Shown here piece by piece: positions 52,557 to 60,657 of a stretch of DNA of 64,000 nucleotides. The stretch lies in NCBI RefSeq assembly GCF_014851765.1, contig NZ_JACVAI010000005.1:522915-586914 (forward strand), read 5' to 3'. Within the stretch, counting starts at the first letter, position 1. Each line of letters opens with the position of its first letter. The stretch comes from Pseudomonas sp. PDM04 (GTDB taxonomy: Bacteria > Pseudomonadota > Gammaproteobacteria > Pseudomonadales > Pseudomonadaceae). The position numbers and the translations under genes are program-made. The notes below the pieces were generated by a model. The model was given only the letters and a program-made list of their open reading frames with translations. It was not told the origin of the DNA and searched no databases.

Positions 52557-53510
52557 TTAGGGTTTGACCAACCGGGCGTCCAGGCTGTTTTGCGCCAGGC
52601 GTTTGGCCTGGTCCTGGGTCATGCCCAGATCGGTATACAGCGCGTGGAAGTTCTCGGTCACGTAACCGCCGAAGTACGCCGGGTCATCCGAGTTCACGGT
52701 GACCTTCACGCCACGCTCGAGCATGTCGAGGATGTTGTGCTGGGACATGTGATCGAACACGCAAAGCTTGGTGTTGGACAATGGGCACACGGTCAACGGG
52801 ATTTGCTCGTCGATGATCCGCTGCATCAGGCGCTCGTCTTCGATGGCGCGCACGCCATGGTCGATACGCTGGATTTTCAGCAGGTCGATGGCTTCCCAGA
52901 TGTACTCCGGCGGGCCTTCTTCACCGGCATGGGCGACGGTCAGGAAACCTTCGTGGCGGGCACGGTCGAACACGCGCTGGAACTTGCTCGGTGGGTGGCC
53001 CATTTCCGAGCTGTCGAGGCCGACGGCGACAAACGCATCGCGGAACGGCAGCGCCTGATCCAGGGTTTTCTGGGCTTCGTCTTCACTCAGATGGCGCAGG
53101 AAACTCAGGATCAAACCACTGGTGATGCCCAGTTGTTGCTCGCCATCCTTCAACGCGGCGGCGATGCCATTGAGCACCACTTCAAAGGCAATGCCACGGT
53201 CGGTGTGGGTCTGCGGGTCGAAGAACGGTTCGGTGTGAACCACGTTCTGCGCCTTGCACCGCAGCAGGTAAGCCCAGGTCAGGTCGTAGAAGTCCTGCGA
53301 GGTGCGCAGGACGTCGGCGCCCTGGTAGTACAGGTCGAGGAACTCCTGCAGGTTATTGAAGGCGTAGGCCTTGCGCAGGGTTTCGACATCGCTCCACGGC
53401 AGGGCAATCCTGTTGCGTTCGGCCAGGGCGAACAGCAGCTCGGGCTCCAGCGAACCCTCGAGGTGCAGGTGCAGTTCTGCCTTGGGCAGGGCGTTGAGCC
53501 AATCGTACAT
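52557..53510 (-). CDS. Adenine deaminase (adenosine-deaminase-like family)
   Basis: A 317-residue metal-dependent amidohydrolase. The metal HxH is in ELHLHLEGSLEPELLF, then DSSEMGHPPSKF, HAGEEGPPEYIWEA (catalytic His and Glu), RIDHGVRA and TVNSDDPAYFGG. The DSSE region and overall length mark the bacterial adenine deaminase branch (P. aeruginosa PA0148, shown to act on adenine) rather than adenosine deaminase. The product is hypoxanthine, so this is purine salvage. It is divergent from the ChaA-type gene. Confidence 0.9.
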   Translation of the reverse strand: MYDWLNALPKAELHLHLEGSLEPELLFALAERNRIALPWSDVETLRKAYAFNNLQEFLDLYYQGADVLRTSQDFYDLTWAYLLRCKAQNVVHTEPFFDPQTHTDRGIAFEVVLNGIAAALKDGEQQLGITSGLILSFLRHLSEDEAQKTLDQALPFRDAFVAVGLDSSEMGHPPSKFQRVFDRARHEGFLTVAHAGEEGPPEYIWEAIDLLKIQRIDHGVRAIEDERLMQRIIDEQIPLTVCPLSNTKLCVFDHMSQHNILDMLERGVKVTVNSDDPAYFGGYVTENFHALYTDLGMTQDQAKRLAQNSLDARLVKP

Positions 53511-53719
53511 AGTTGAAATCTCATCAGGTGCAATGGCGGCATTCTACAGATGCTGGCGTCAATAATTGATAAAACCTGACCGGGCGGTTCATTCATGCCA
53601 TCGGGGCCGCACGAAAATGCACAGGCGTTCGTGGGCTAAGGTGTAACGAAACGTTAGCGCGACGGCGCAGTCAGTAGCTCATCGCAGCGATTTCGCTCCA
53701 CTTGGCACAAAGGCCCGGC

Positions 53720-54751
53720 ATGCTCACATTTCTCAAGCAAGAACGATTCCTGCTATTGGCCCTGGTCGCTGCATTCGTCGCCTATCCACTGGAGCACTGG
53801 ATGCTGCACAGCGGTCAGGCGATCGCGCTGCTGGCCGGCCTGATCCTGATCGCATTCATCGTCGCCGCCTCCATGCGCGTTGCCCATCACGCCGAATTGC
53901 TCGCGGAAAAAGTCGGCGATCCCTACGGCACGATGATCCTGACGCTGGCGGCGGTGTTGGTCGAAGTGGTGATTCTGGCGATCATGATGAGCAACGAAGC
54001 GTCACCGACATTGGTGCGCGACACCATTTACTCCGCCGTGATGCTCGACATCAACGGCATCCTCGGCCTCGCCGCGTTGATGGGCGGAATCAAGCATGGT
54101 GAGCAGTCCTACAACGATGACTCGGCGCGCAGCTACAGCGTGATGATCCTCACCGCCATGGGGGTGTCCATGGTGGTGCCGGAGTTCATCCCCGAGGCCA
54201 AGTGGAAAATCTATTCGGCGTTCACCATCGGTGCGATGGTCGTGCTCTACACCTTGTTCCTGCGCATGCAGGTCGGGCCGCACAGCTATTTTTTCAGCTA
54301 TAGCTACCCGGAAAAACGCCGCAGGCAAGTGCCCGAAGAAACGCCGGAGCCGATCAATCTCGGGTTGAGTATCGGCACGCTGGTGTTTGGCGTAGTGGTG
54401 ATCGGGGCATTGGCCGAGGTCATGTCCAAAACCCTCGACCTGGGCCTGGAGGGCACGGGCGCACCGCCGGTCATCACTGCGATTCTGGTGGCGGCGATTT
54501 CCGCTGCGCCAGAGATTCTGACCGCGTTGCGCGCGGCGCTGGCCAACCGCATGCAGTCGGTGGTCAACATCGCCATGGGGGCTTCGTTGTCGACGGTGAT
54601 CCTGACGGTGCCGGTGATGGAAGCGATGGCGCTCTATACCGGCCAGCCGTTCCAGATGGCGATGACCCCGGTGCAGACCGTGATGATTTTCCTGACCCTG
54701 ATCGTCAGCGCAATCAACCTCAACGCGAAACCAATGCCATCGAAGGCATGA
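53720..54751 (+). CDS. chaA: ChaA-type Ca2+(Na+)/H+ antiporter, C-terminally frameshifted
   Basis: A 343-residue membrane antiporter with about ten helices. The two ion-binding alpha repeats are AHHAELLAEKVGDPYGTMIL and PEILTALRAALANRMQ, the CaCA-family pattern. The reading frame ends SAINLNAKPMPSKA. The next bases, read one frame over, encode ETNAIEGMTHFVLFATFI, the normal C-terminus of this family. A deletion of about 4 nt near 54724 explains this. The last helix is therefore lost in the annotated product, which may be impaired, or the shift may be a sequencing error. Start at MLTFLKQERFL. Confidence 0.88.
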   Translation: MLTFLKQERFLLLALVAAFVAYPLEHWMLHSGQAIALLAGLILIAFIVAASMRVAHHAELLAEKVGDPYGTMILTLAAVLVEVVILAIMMSNEASPTLVRDTIYSAVMLDINGILGLAALMGGIKHGEQSYNDDSARSYSVMILTAMGVSMVVPEFIPEAKWKIYSAFTIGAMVVLYTLFLRMQVGPHSYFFSYSYPEKRRRQVPEETPEPINLGLSIGTLVFGVVVIGALAEVMSKTLDLGLEGTGAPPVITAILVAAISAAPEILTALRAALANRMQSVVNIAMGASLSTVILTVPVMEAMALYTGQPFQMAMTPVQTVMIFLTLIVSAINLNAKPMPSKA

Positions 54752-54804
54752 CCCATTTCGTCCTGTTCGCCACGTTCATCATGTTGTCGATCATCGGCCT
54801 GTGA
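54725..54804 (+). pseudogene. chaA: Out-of-frame C-terminal remnant of chaA
   Basis: In the frame ending with TGA at 54802-54804 the sequence reads ETNAIEGMTHFVLFATFI and ends LSIIGL, a hydrophobic terminal helix. It continues the antiporter if 4 nt (or an equivalent net -1 change) are restored after SAINLN. Confidence 0.8.
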
Positions 54805-54818
54805 CCGTCACCAACCGA

Positions 54819-54863
54819 CGTGGGAGCAAGCCTGCTCGCGAAAAATCAGGCTCGCTCCCACCG
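54819..54863. repeat. Compact inverted REP between chaA and the deaminase gene
   Basis: REP at 54819-54841 and partial inverted copy at 54847-54863 (CAGGCTCGCTCCCACC), 14 bp before the convergent deaminase stop codon. Confidence 0.75.
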
Positions 54864-54876
54864 CTTGTGCGGGGTA

Positions 54877-56235
54877 TCAGGAGCCTGCAATCAATTGCCG
54901 CGCTGCCTGCCGGTGATCGGCGATCAATCCTTTGAGGTCCAGCCCCTCGACCTGGCCGTCGATCACCCGCCACTTCCCGCCAATCATCACCCGGTCCGCG
55001 CGATCGGCGCCGCACAGCAGCAACGCCGACAGTGGGTCATGGCTGCCGGAGAACCGCAGCTCATCGAGCTTGAACAGCGCCAAGTCCGCCTGTTTGCCCA
55101 CCGCGAGCTCACCAATGTCATTACGCCCCAGCAGGCTTGCCGAACCTTTGGTCGCCCACCCCAGGACCAACTCGGGCGTGATTTTTTGCGCGCCATACCG
55201 CAGGCGCTGAATGTAGAGCGCCTGGCGGGCTTCCAGCATCATGTTCGATGCATCGTTGGACGCCGAACCGTCCACCCCCAGCCCCAGCGGCGCGCCTGCG
55301 GCTGTCAGCTCCAGCGTCGGGCAGATCCCGGACGCCAGGCGCATGTTCGAGCTCGGGCAATGACAGATGCCGGTGCCGGCCGCGCCGAGGCGGGCGATTT
55401 CGTCCGGATTGAAATGGATGCCATGGGCCAGCCAGGTACGCGGCCCGAGCCAGCCGACGCTGTCCAGGTAATCCACGGTGCGCAGGCCGAAGCGCTGCAG
55501 GCAGAAGTCTTCTTCGTCGAGGGTTTCCGCCAGGTGAGTGTGCAGGCGCACGTCGAGGCTGTTCGCCAGTTCGGCACTGGCGGACATGATTTGCGGCGTC
55601 ACCGAGAACGGCGAGCAGGGCGCCAGGGCAATCTGGATTTGCGCCCCGTCGCCGCGTTCATGGTACTCGGCAATCAGCCGTCGACTGTCGTCGAGAATCA
55701 CCTCGCCTTCCTGCACGGTCTGCTGTGGCGGCAGGCCGCCGTCCTTTTCCCCCAGGCTCATGGAACCGCGCGTCAGCATGGCGCGCATGCCCAGTTCACG
55801 GACGCTCTCGACCTGCACGTCGATGGCATTTTCCAGGCCTTGCGGAAACAGGTAGTGGTGATCGGCGGCGGTGGTGCAACCGGACAACAGCAGTTCGGTC
55901 AGCGCGACTTTGCTGGCGAGGGCGAGTTTTTCAGGGGTGAGCCGCGCCCACACCGGGTACAGGGTTTTCAGCCACGGGAACAGCGGCTGATTGACCACCG
56001 GCGCCCAGGCGCGGGTCAGGGTTTGATAGAAGTGGTGATGGGTGTTGATCAAGCCGGGGAGGATCACATGTTCGCGGGCATCGAATACCTGTTCGCAGGG
56101 CGCGGAGGGTGACTGGCCGCTGGCGAGCATTTCGACGATGACACCGTCTTGCACGACCAGCCCGCCACGGGCATCCAGGCCATTGGCAGTGAAGATCGCG
56201 AGGGGATTTTTTAACCAGGTACGGGTCGCAGGCAT
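54877..56235 (-). CDS. 8-oxoguanine deaminase
   Basis: A 452-residue amidohydrolase of the AtzA/TrzN branch. Metal site: LPGLINTHHHFYQTLTRA (HxH), RLHTHLAETLDEEDF, WLAHGIHF and the DGSASND segment (LGLGVDGSASNDASNM). It resembles P. aeruginosa PA0142, shown to deaminate 8-oxoguanine to urate and guanine analogues. The start at MPATRTWLKNPLAIFT follows a GGAGCC site. It belongs with the adenine deaminase as purine-base catabolism or nucleotide-pool sanitation. A REP follows the stop. Confidence 0.9.
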   Translation of the reverse strand: MPATRTWLKNPLAIFTANGLDARGGLVVQDGVIVEMLASGQSPSAPCEQVFDAREHVILPGLINTHHHFYQTLTRAWAPVVNQPLFPWLKTLYPVWARLTPEKLALASKVALTELLLSGCTTAADHHYLFPQGLENAIDVQVESVRELGMRAMLTRGSMSLGEKDGGLPPQQTVQEGEVILDDSRRLIAEYHERGDGAQIQIALAPCSPFSVTPQIMSASAELANSLDVRLHTHLAETLDEEDFCLQRFGLRTVDYLDSVGWLGPRTWLAHGIHFNPDEIARLGAAGTGICHCPSSNMRLASGICPTLELTAAGAPLGLGVDGSASNDASNMMLEARQALYIQRLRYGAQKITPELVLGWATKGSASLLGRNDIGELAVGKQADLALFKLDELRFSGSHDPLSALLLCGADRADRVMIGGKWRVIDGQVEGLDLKGLIADHRQAARQLIAGS

Positions 56236-56346
56236 GTTGGCCGGCTCCTCTGAAAGTGGGTTCAGGTTAGCCAGCTCAGTGATTACCCTGTCTGCTGATC
56301 CAGGGACGCCGCGGGGGCGAGGTGCGCAGTGTCGAACAAAACCCCT

Positions 56347-56416
56347 GAGTGGGCAAGCCCGCTCCGACAAAGCATTCGCAAATCCCGTGGGAGCGAGCAG
56401 GCTCGCCCCCACGGGG
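56347..56416. repeat. REP sequences between deaminase and SDR genes
   Basis: A decayed REP arm at about 56347-56372 and a self-complementary REP at 56382-56416 (CCCGTGGGAGCGAGC with GCTCGCCCCCACGGG). The latter may also end the SDR transcript. Confidence 0.75.
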
Positions 56417-56427
56417 AGTTTCTTCGT

Positions 56428-57114
56428 TTACCAGGGAATGGTTTCGCCCTTGTAGTTCACGAAGTGATGCCCGCCCTTGCCGGTGTAGGCGTTCACTTGA
56501 TCCACCAGCCCACGGGTGCTGGTTTCAACATCCAGATCGGCGCCTTCACCGCCCATGTCGGTTTTCACCCAACCGGGGTGCAATGACAGCACCGTGAGTT
56601 TCTGCTCGCCCAGTTGCGTGACGAAGCTGTTGGTCATGGAGTTCAGGGCCGCCTTGCTCGCCTTGTACAGCGCCAGTTCCGGCGCATCGGGCATGGTCAC
56701 GCTGCCGAGGACCGAGCTCATGAAGGCCAGGACACCGGTCTCGGGGCGAATCTGCCCGACGAAGCGCTGCGCCAGGTTGATCGGCGCCACGGCGTTGGTG
56801 AAAAACAACTGGCCCACCTCTGCCAGCGTCGCGCCGCCCGGCGTCTGCACGTCAGGCCCCTTGACCCCGGCATTGACGAACAGCAGGTCAAACACGTCGC
56901 CCTTGAGTTGTTGGCTCAAGGCGATGACCGCCTGTTGATCATCCATGTCGAGTTTTTCAATCCGTACCTTGCCCAACGCCTGCAAGGCGTCGGCTTTCTG
57001 CGGGTTACGCACGGTGGCGGTGACTTGCCAACCATCGGCCAGCAGGGTTTTCACCAGGCCCAGGCCGAGGCCGCGAGAGGCGCCGATGATGAGTGCGGTT
57101 TTAACCTTGGACAT
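56428..57114 (-). CDS. Short-chain dehydrogenase/reductase
   Basis: A 228-residue SDR. NAD(P) site TALIIGASRGLGLGLVKTLL, catalytic Ser in LAFMSSVLGS, YKASKAALNSM (Tyr and Lys), and LHPGWVKTDMGGEGADLDVE. The csgA/sniffer-like branch often acts on carbonyls. It follows the MerR gene with a 24-bp gap, so they form an operon. It may detoxify a carbonyl compound sensed by that regulator. Confidence 0.9.
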   Translation of the reverse strand: MSKVKTALIIGASRGLGLGLVKTLLADGWQVTATVRNPQKADALQALGKVRIEKLDMDDQQAVIALSQQLKGDVFDLLFVNAGVKGPDVQTPGGATLAEVGQLFFTNAVAPINLAQRFVGQIRPETGVLAFMSSVLGSVTMPDAPELALYKASKAALNSMTNSFVTQLGEQKLTVLSLHPGWVKTDMGGEGADLDVETSTRGLVDQVNAYTGKGGHHFVNYKGETIPW

Positions 57115-57138
57115 ACAGGGTTCCTTGAAAAGTGACGT

Positions 57139-57489
57139 TCATGGATTCAATGGACAACGCCGGCCGAGCCGACGTTGCAACTCGCTGCGCAAGGCGCCGA
57201 GTTCGTCCATTCGGTTTTCAATCAGTTTCAGTTTGTCTTGCAGCAACTGCGTGACGGCACTGTCCGGGTCGGGCGACTGCCACAACGCGGCGACGCTCTG
57301 GCCGATCTCGCCAAGGGTAAACCCCAGGCGTTGAGCGGTCTTGATGTACAGCACCAGTTGGAGCATTTCCGCCGGGTAATCGCGATAGCCGTTGGCGCTG
57401 CGTTGCGCGACGATCAAACCGCGTTGCTCGTAGAAACGCAGCGTGTCACGGCTGACCGCGCTGGCCTGGGCTAATTCACCGATGCGCAT
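57139..57489 (-). CDS. MerR-family transcriptional regulator
   Basis: A 116-residue MerR protein. HTH: MRIGELAQASAVSRDTLRFY and NGYRDYPAEMLQLVLYIKTA. The effector part is short, with one Cys near the end (RRCPLNP), in the style of NmlR/AdhR sensors of reactive species. The start at MRIGEL is preferred over an ATG twelve codons upstream. A MerR-type dyad with TTGACC lies 22-44 bp upstream of the ATG, facing the divergent membrane protein gene, so the regulator probably controls both directions. Confidence 0.9.
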   Translation of the reverse strand: MRIGELAQASAVSRDTLRFYEQRGLIVAQRSANGYRDYPAEMLQLVLYIKTAQRLGFTLGEIGQSVAALWQSPDPDSAVTQLLQDKLKLIENRMDELGALRSELQRRLGRRCPLNP

Positions 57490-57510
57490 CCTGACCTCTC
57501 GAAAGGGGGC

Positions 57511-57540
57511 TTGACCCTGGAGCATACTCCAGGCTTTAGC
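57511..57540 (+). promoter_or_regulatory. MerR-type promoter/operator
   Basis: TTGACC (-35, 57511-57516), then the dyad CCTGGAG-CATA-CTCCAGG (57516-57533) in an about 18-19 bp spacer, and TTTAGC as a weak -10 (57535-57540). The long spacer with a centred dyad is diagnostic of MerR regulation. It is oriented toward the gene at 57574 and placed between it and the MerR gene. Confidence 0.8.
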
Positions 57541-57573
57541 CTGGTTGCTCCTTGAATCGATGGAGCAATAAGG

Positions 57574-58026
57574 ATGTGGACTTCAACGCAGTATCGCCGC
57601 CTGGTGCGTGCAAGCGCCTGGTATGACTTGATCGTGACGGCAGCGTTTGTCACGCCGTGGAGCTTTGCCGCCTTACAGGGCATTTTGTCGAATGTGAGCC
57701 AGGCCTATGCGTTGCCCGGCGAATTGCCAGTGTTCGCGCCGTTGCACATGCTGATGGCCAATCTGCTGGGGTCGATCGTGTGCGTGTGGGCGGTGCTGCG
57801 GATTCGTGATCCGCAGGTGGTGTTTGGGCGATATGACGCGGTCGGCCGGTTTCTGTTCGCGTCTTGGCAATTGTATGCCTTGCTGCACGGGGCCAGTTCG
57901 TTGCTGGTGGTTATCCTGGTGTTCGAATTGGCCTGGGGCGTGGCTCAAGTGTTGCCGGTCCGAGCGCTGAAGCCCGCTGCCGTGGGAGCGAGCCTGCTCG
58001 CAATGCGTTCTGGCAGCCAGCCGTAA
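57574..58026 (+). CDS. Hypothetical membrane protein with REP-encoded C-terminus
   Basis: A 150-residue protein with about four hydrophobic segments (YDLIVTAAFVTPWSFAALQG, HMLMANLLGSIVCVWAVL, FASWQLYALLHGASSLLVVI, VILVFELAWGVAQVLP), resembling DoxX/DUF-type small membrane proteins. The last residues AAVGASLLAMRSGSQP are the translation of a REP element at 57981-58005 that the frame runs into before its stop. The MerR-type promoter at 57511 faces it. Function unknown. Confidence 0.8.
   Translation: MWTSTQYRRLVRASAWYDLIVTAAFVTPWSFAALQGILSNVSQAYALPGELPVFAPLHMLMANLLGSIVCVWAVLRIRDPQVVFGRYDAVGRFLFASWQLYALLHGASSLLVVILVFELAWGVAQVLPVRALKPAAVGASLLAMRSGSQP
57981..58005. repeat. Single REP overlapping a gene's 3' end
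   Basis: REP core GTGGGAGCGAGCCTGCTCGC lies inside the last codons of the 57574 gene. Confidence 0.8.
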
Positions 58027-58356
58027 AGCCTGATCAAAAAACGATCAACCCCGTGCAACCCATGCCGGGTAAAGAACCGCGCCAGCCATGAACGGGTTAT
58101 CCACAGGTTGCTCCACAGTATTTGTGCGCAAGCTTGAAACCAGGGCATAAGTACCGATCTGCTTTCTTCTAAAGGTGATAAAACGCCCTAACTGATTGTT
58201 TCAAGGCCATTTTCAGCCCATGGGAGGAAGATTGAACGAAAAATGAACAATGCCCGCAAAGCCGCATGACAGAAGGGTTACAGCGGTATGTGCTCAGGTT
58301 ATCCACAGTCAGGTGCACAGTAGATGTGGGCAATGTTCCAGGTCATTCACGGGGCG
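58027..58356. other. Intergenic region with two DnaA-box direct repeats
   Basis: No gene in 330 bp. Two perfect TTATCCACA boxes (58097-58105 and 58299-58307), both on the plus strand, sit in similar 37-bp blocks (58095-58131 and 58297-58333) that match at about 27 positions. No gene-like or AT-rich unwinding element accompanies them, so a full replication origin is not supported; DnaA titration or regulation of the convergent/divergent neighbours is possible. Confidence 0.6.
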
Positions 58357-58938
58357 TCAGCGATGCAACAGGATGCGCCCGCGACTCAGGTCCGCGAGCT
58401 GTTTTTGCAATGTGTCGATCTGCGCTTCGCCTATCGCCAGTTGTAACTCGACCCCATTGGCGGTGAAGGTTTCCCCCGTCACCAGGCCGCCCAGATCCGC
58501 TACCCGAAGTTTCACCAGCGTCAACTCTGCGAATCCGCAGGCGCAACTCACGAGGACGCGGCTGATCAACTCGATCTTCGGTGCCGCTTGCAGGCATTTG
58601 TTGGCACCGCCCCCGTAAGCCCGGGCGAGGCCGCCGGTGCCGAGCTGAATGCCGCCGTACCAGCGGATCACCAGCACCACGACCTGGTCGCAATCCTGTG
58701 CCTCGATCGCCGCCAGAATCGGTCGACCGGCGGTACCGCCCGGTTCACCGTCATCGGTGCTGCGATATTGATCGCCCAGCTTCCAGGCCCAGCAGTTGTG
58801 CGTGGCATTCAGGTCGCTGTGCTGGTCGATGAACGCCTGGGCTTCGGCGGGGCTGCCCACCGGGGCGGCGAGGGTAATGAAGCGGCTTTTGCGAATCTCT
58901 TCGCGGTATTCGCAAAAGTCGCTGAGAGTAAAGGGCAT
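58357..58938 (-). CDS. YigZ/IMPACT family protein
   Basis: A 193-residue two-domain protein. The IMPACT N-terminal domain includes KSRFITLAAPVGSPAEAQAF, THNCWAWKLG, DDGEPGGTAGRPILAAIE and VVLVIRWYGGIQLGTGGLAR. The C-terminal domain is DUF1949-like. Bacterial YigZ proteins are ribosome/nucleic-acid-associated and of unclear role; the eukaryotic relative inhibits GCN2 activation. It lies 7 bp after the RutR-like gene stop, so it is likely co-transcribed with it. Confidence 0.92.
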   Translation of the reverse strand: MPFTLSDFCEYREEIRKSRFITLAAPVGSPAEAQAFIDQHSDLNATHNCWAWKLGDQYRSTDDGEPGGTAGRPILAAIEAQDCDQVVVLVIRWYGGIQLGTGGLARAYGGGANKCLQAAPKIELISRVLVSCACGFAELTLVKLRVADLGGLVTGETFTANGVELQLAIGEAQIDTLQKQLADLSRGRILLHR

Positions 58939-58945
58939 AAGTGTC

Positions 58946-59596
58946 TTAAATGGTCGGAGTCAGGCCGCAGCCCTTGAGAATGATGCGGATCAGGTTGTCG
59001 CCAGCTTCTTCCATGTCCTGTTTGGTCAACTTGGCGCGACCACTGACCCGGCAGATCTGCGTGGCGAAATCCGCATAATGCTGGGTGCTGCCCCACAACA
59101 GGAAGATCAGGTTGACCGGGTCGACCGGGTCCATCTTGCCGGCATCGATCCACGCCTGGAACACTGCCGCCCGGCCCTGGAACCAGTCGCGGTAATCCTG
59201 GTTGAAATATTCGGTCAAGCATTCGCCGCCGCTGATGACTTCCATGGCGAAGATGCGCGAGGCTTGTGGCTGGCGGCGGGAGAATTCCATTTTGGCGCGG
59301 ATGTAGCGGGTCAGCGCTTCGGCCGGATCGTCCTCGGCGGTGAGGCTGTTGAAGGTGCTGTCCCACAGCTGCAGGATGTTGCTCAGCACCGCCACATACA
59401 ACCCCAGCTTGTTGGTGAAGTAGTAATGCAGATTGGCCTTGGGCAAACCGGCGTTCAGGGCAATGGTGTTCATGCTCGTGCCCTTGAACCCGTGGCGGGC
59501 GAACTCGTCTTCGGCGGCTTTGATGATGGTCTCTTCGTTCTTCTGACGAATGCGGCTGGCAGGTTTGCCGCCGTGAGCGGGAACTTCAAAGGTCAT
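58946..59596 (-). CDS. TetR-family regulator of RutR type
   Basis: A 216-residue TetR regulator. HTH: AAEDEFARHGFKGTSMNTIA and LPKANLHYYFTNKLGLYVAV. The ligand-binding part matches E. coli RutR segment by segment (KMEFSRRQPQASRIFAMEVI, NLIFLLWGSTQHYADFATQI). RutR binds uracil and controls pyrimidine degradation. The nearby bau operon degrades beta-alanine, the end product of uracil breakdown by the reductive route, which supports a pyrimidine-related role. The start at MTFEVPAHGG is preferred over a more upstream ATG. Confidence 0.87.
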   Translation of the reverse strand: MTFEVPAHGGKPASRIRQKNEETIIKAAEDEFARHGFKGTSMNTIALNAGLPKANLHYYFTNKLGLYVAVLSNILQLWDSTFNSLTAEDDPAEALTRYIRAKMEFSRRQPQASRIFAMEVISGGECLTEYFNQDYRDWFQGRAAVFQAWIDAGKMDPVDPVNLIFLLWGSTQHYADFATQICRVSGRAKLTKQDMEEAGDNLIRIILKGCGLTPTI

Positions 59597-59691
59597 AGGC
59601 ACTTCCAGACAGAGGGGTGGGTGCAAGCATTGTGTTGATAGCGCACCCGCAGGGGCTACGACAAGTCCCGAGGCAATAAAACCTCGCCAAG

Positions 59692-60612
59692 CTAGCGCGT
59701 CGCGGCCAGGCTTTCCAAAAAGCTCTCCAGCACCAGATGTGCACGGCGGCCCTTGCGGGTGACGGACGCCAGGCTCAGGTCGTAGAAGCGCGCCTTGGGT
59801 TTCAGCGCACGCAAGCGACCTTGTTGAACCCAGAGACTGGCGTAGTGATCCGGAAGGTAGCCGATGTAGCGCCCGGTCAGGATCAGAAAGGCCATGCCTT
59901 CGCGGTCGGAAGCGCTGGCGGTGCAGTTAAGGGCCTGGTAATGCGCCTGAATGTCCGCCGGCAAACGGAACGTCGGGGCGATAGCGTCCTGGCTGTTGAG
60001 GCGTTCATCGTCCAGTTGTCGATCATCGACGTAGAACAACGGGTGACCCACCGCGCAATACAGCAGCGAACGTTCACTGTAGAGCGGTTGATACTCAAGA
60101 CCCGACAGCGCGCTGGCCTGGGGCACCACGCCGACATGCAGGCGCCCGTCGAGCACACCTTGTTCGACTTCGTTGGGCGCGATCATGCGAATCTGGATCT
60201 GCACGTCCGGCCCGCGTTCCTTCAATTGCGCCAAGGCATGGGTGATGCGCATGTGGGGAAGGGTCACGAGGTTGTCGGTCAGGCCAATGATCAATTCGCC
60301 GCGCAGGTGCTGATGCAGGCCGTTGACTTCGGTGCGAAAACTCTCCAGGGCACTCAATAGCTGCAAGGCCGACTGGTAGACCTCGCGACCTTCCTCGGTC
60401 AGGGAGAATCCGGCTCGACCGCGCTGGCACAGGCGCAGGCCAAGGCGCTGTTCCAGATCGCTCATTTGCTGGCTGATTGCCGAGCGTCCGATGCCCAGCA
60501 CCGATTCCGCCGCGGAAAAACCGCCGCATTCCACCACGCTGCGAAAAATCCGCAGCAGACGGATATCAAAGTCGCTGACTTGGGCCAGCGGATCGGGGCG
60601 ACGACTGCTCAT
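59692..60612 (-). CDS. bauR: LysR-family regulator BauR
   Basis: A 306-residue LysR regulator adjacent and divergent to bauA, as in P. aeruginosa where BauR (PA0133) activates the beta-alanine operon. HTH: DIRLLRIFRSVVECGGFSAA and ISQQMSDLEQRLGLRLCQRG. The start ATG at 60612 is chosen; a TTG five codons upstream is also possible and neither has a strong ribosome-binding site. A dyad at 60658-60679 in the shared spacer is a candidate operator. Confidence 0.88.
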   Translation of the reverse strand: MSSRRPDPLAQVSDFDIRLLRIFRSVVECGGFSAAESVLGIGRSAISQQMSDLEQRLGLRLCQRGRAGFSLTEEGREVYQSALQLLSALESFRTEVNGLHQHLRGELIIGLTDNLVTLPHMRITHALAQLKERGPDVQIQIRMIAPNEVEQGVLDGRLHVGVVPQASALSGLEYQPLYSERSLLYCAVGHPLFYVDDRQLDDERLNSQDAIAPTFRLPADIQAHYQALNCTASASDREGMAFLILTGRYIGYLPDHYASLWVQQGRLRALKPKARFYDLSLASVTRKGRRAHLVLESFLESLAATR

Positions 60613-60657
60613 GTGCTGATTGCTCAAAGTTTAGTGGATGGCTGACTGAACATTATA

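Noticed and set aside
58027..58356. Chromosomal replication origin
   Set aside because: Two DnaA boxes are present but there is no box cluster, AT-rich unwinding region, or dnaA/dnaN/rpmH neighbourhood.
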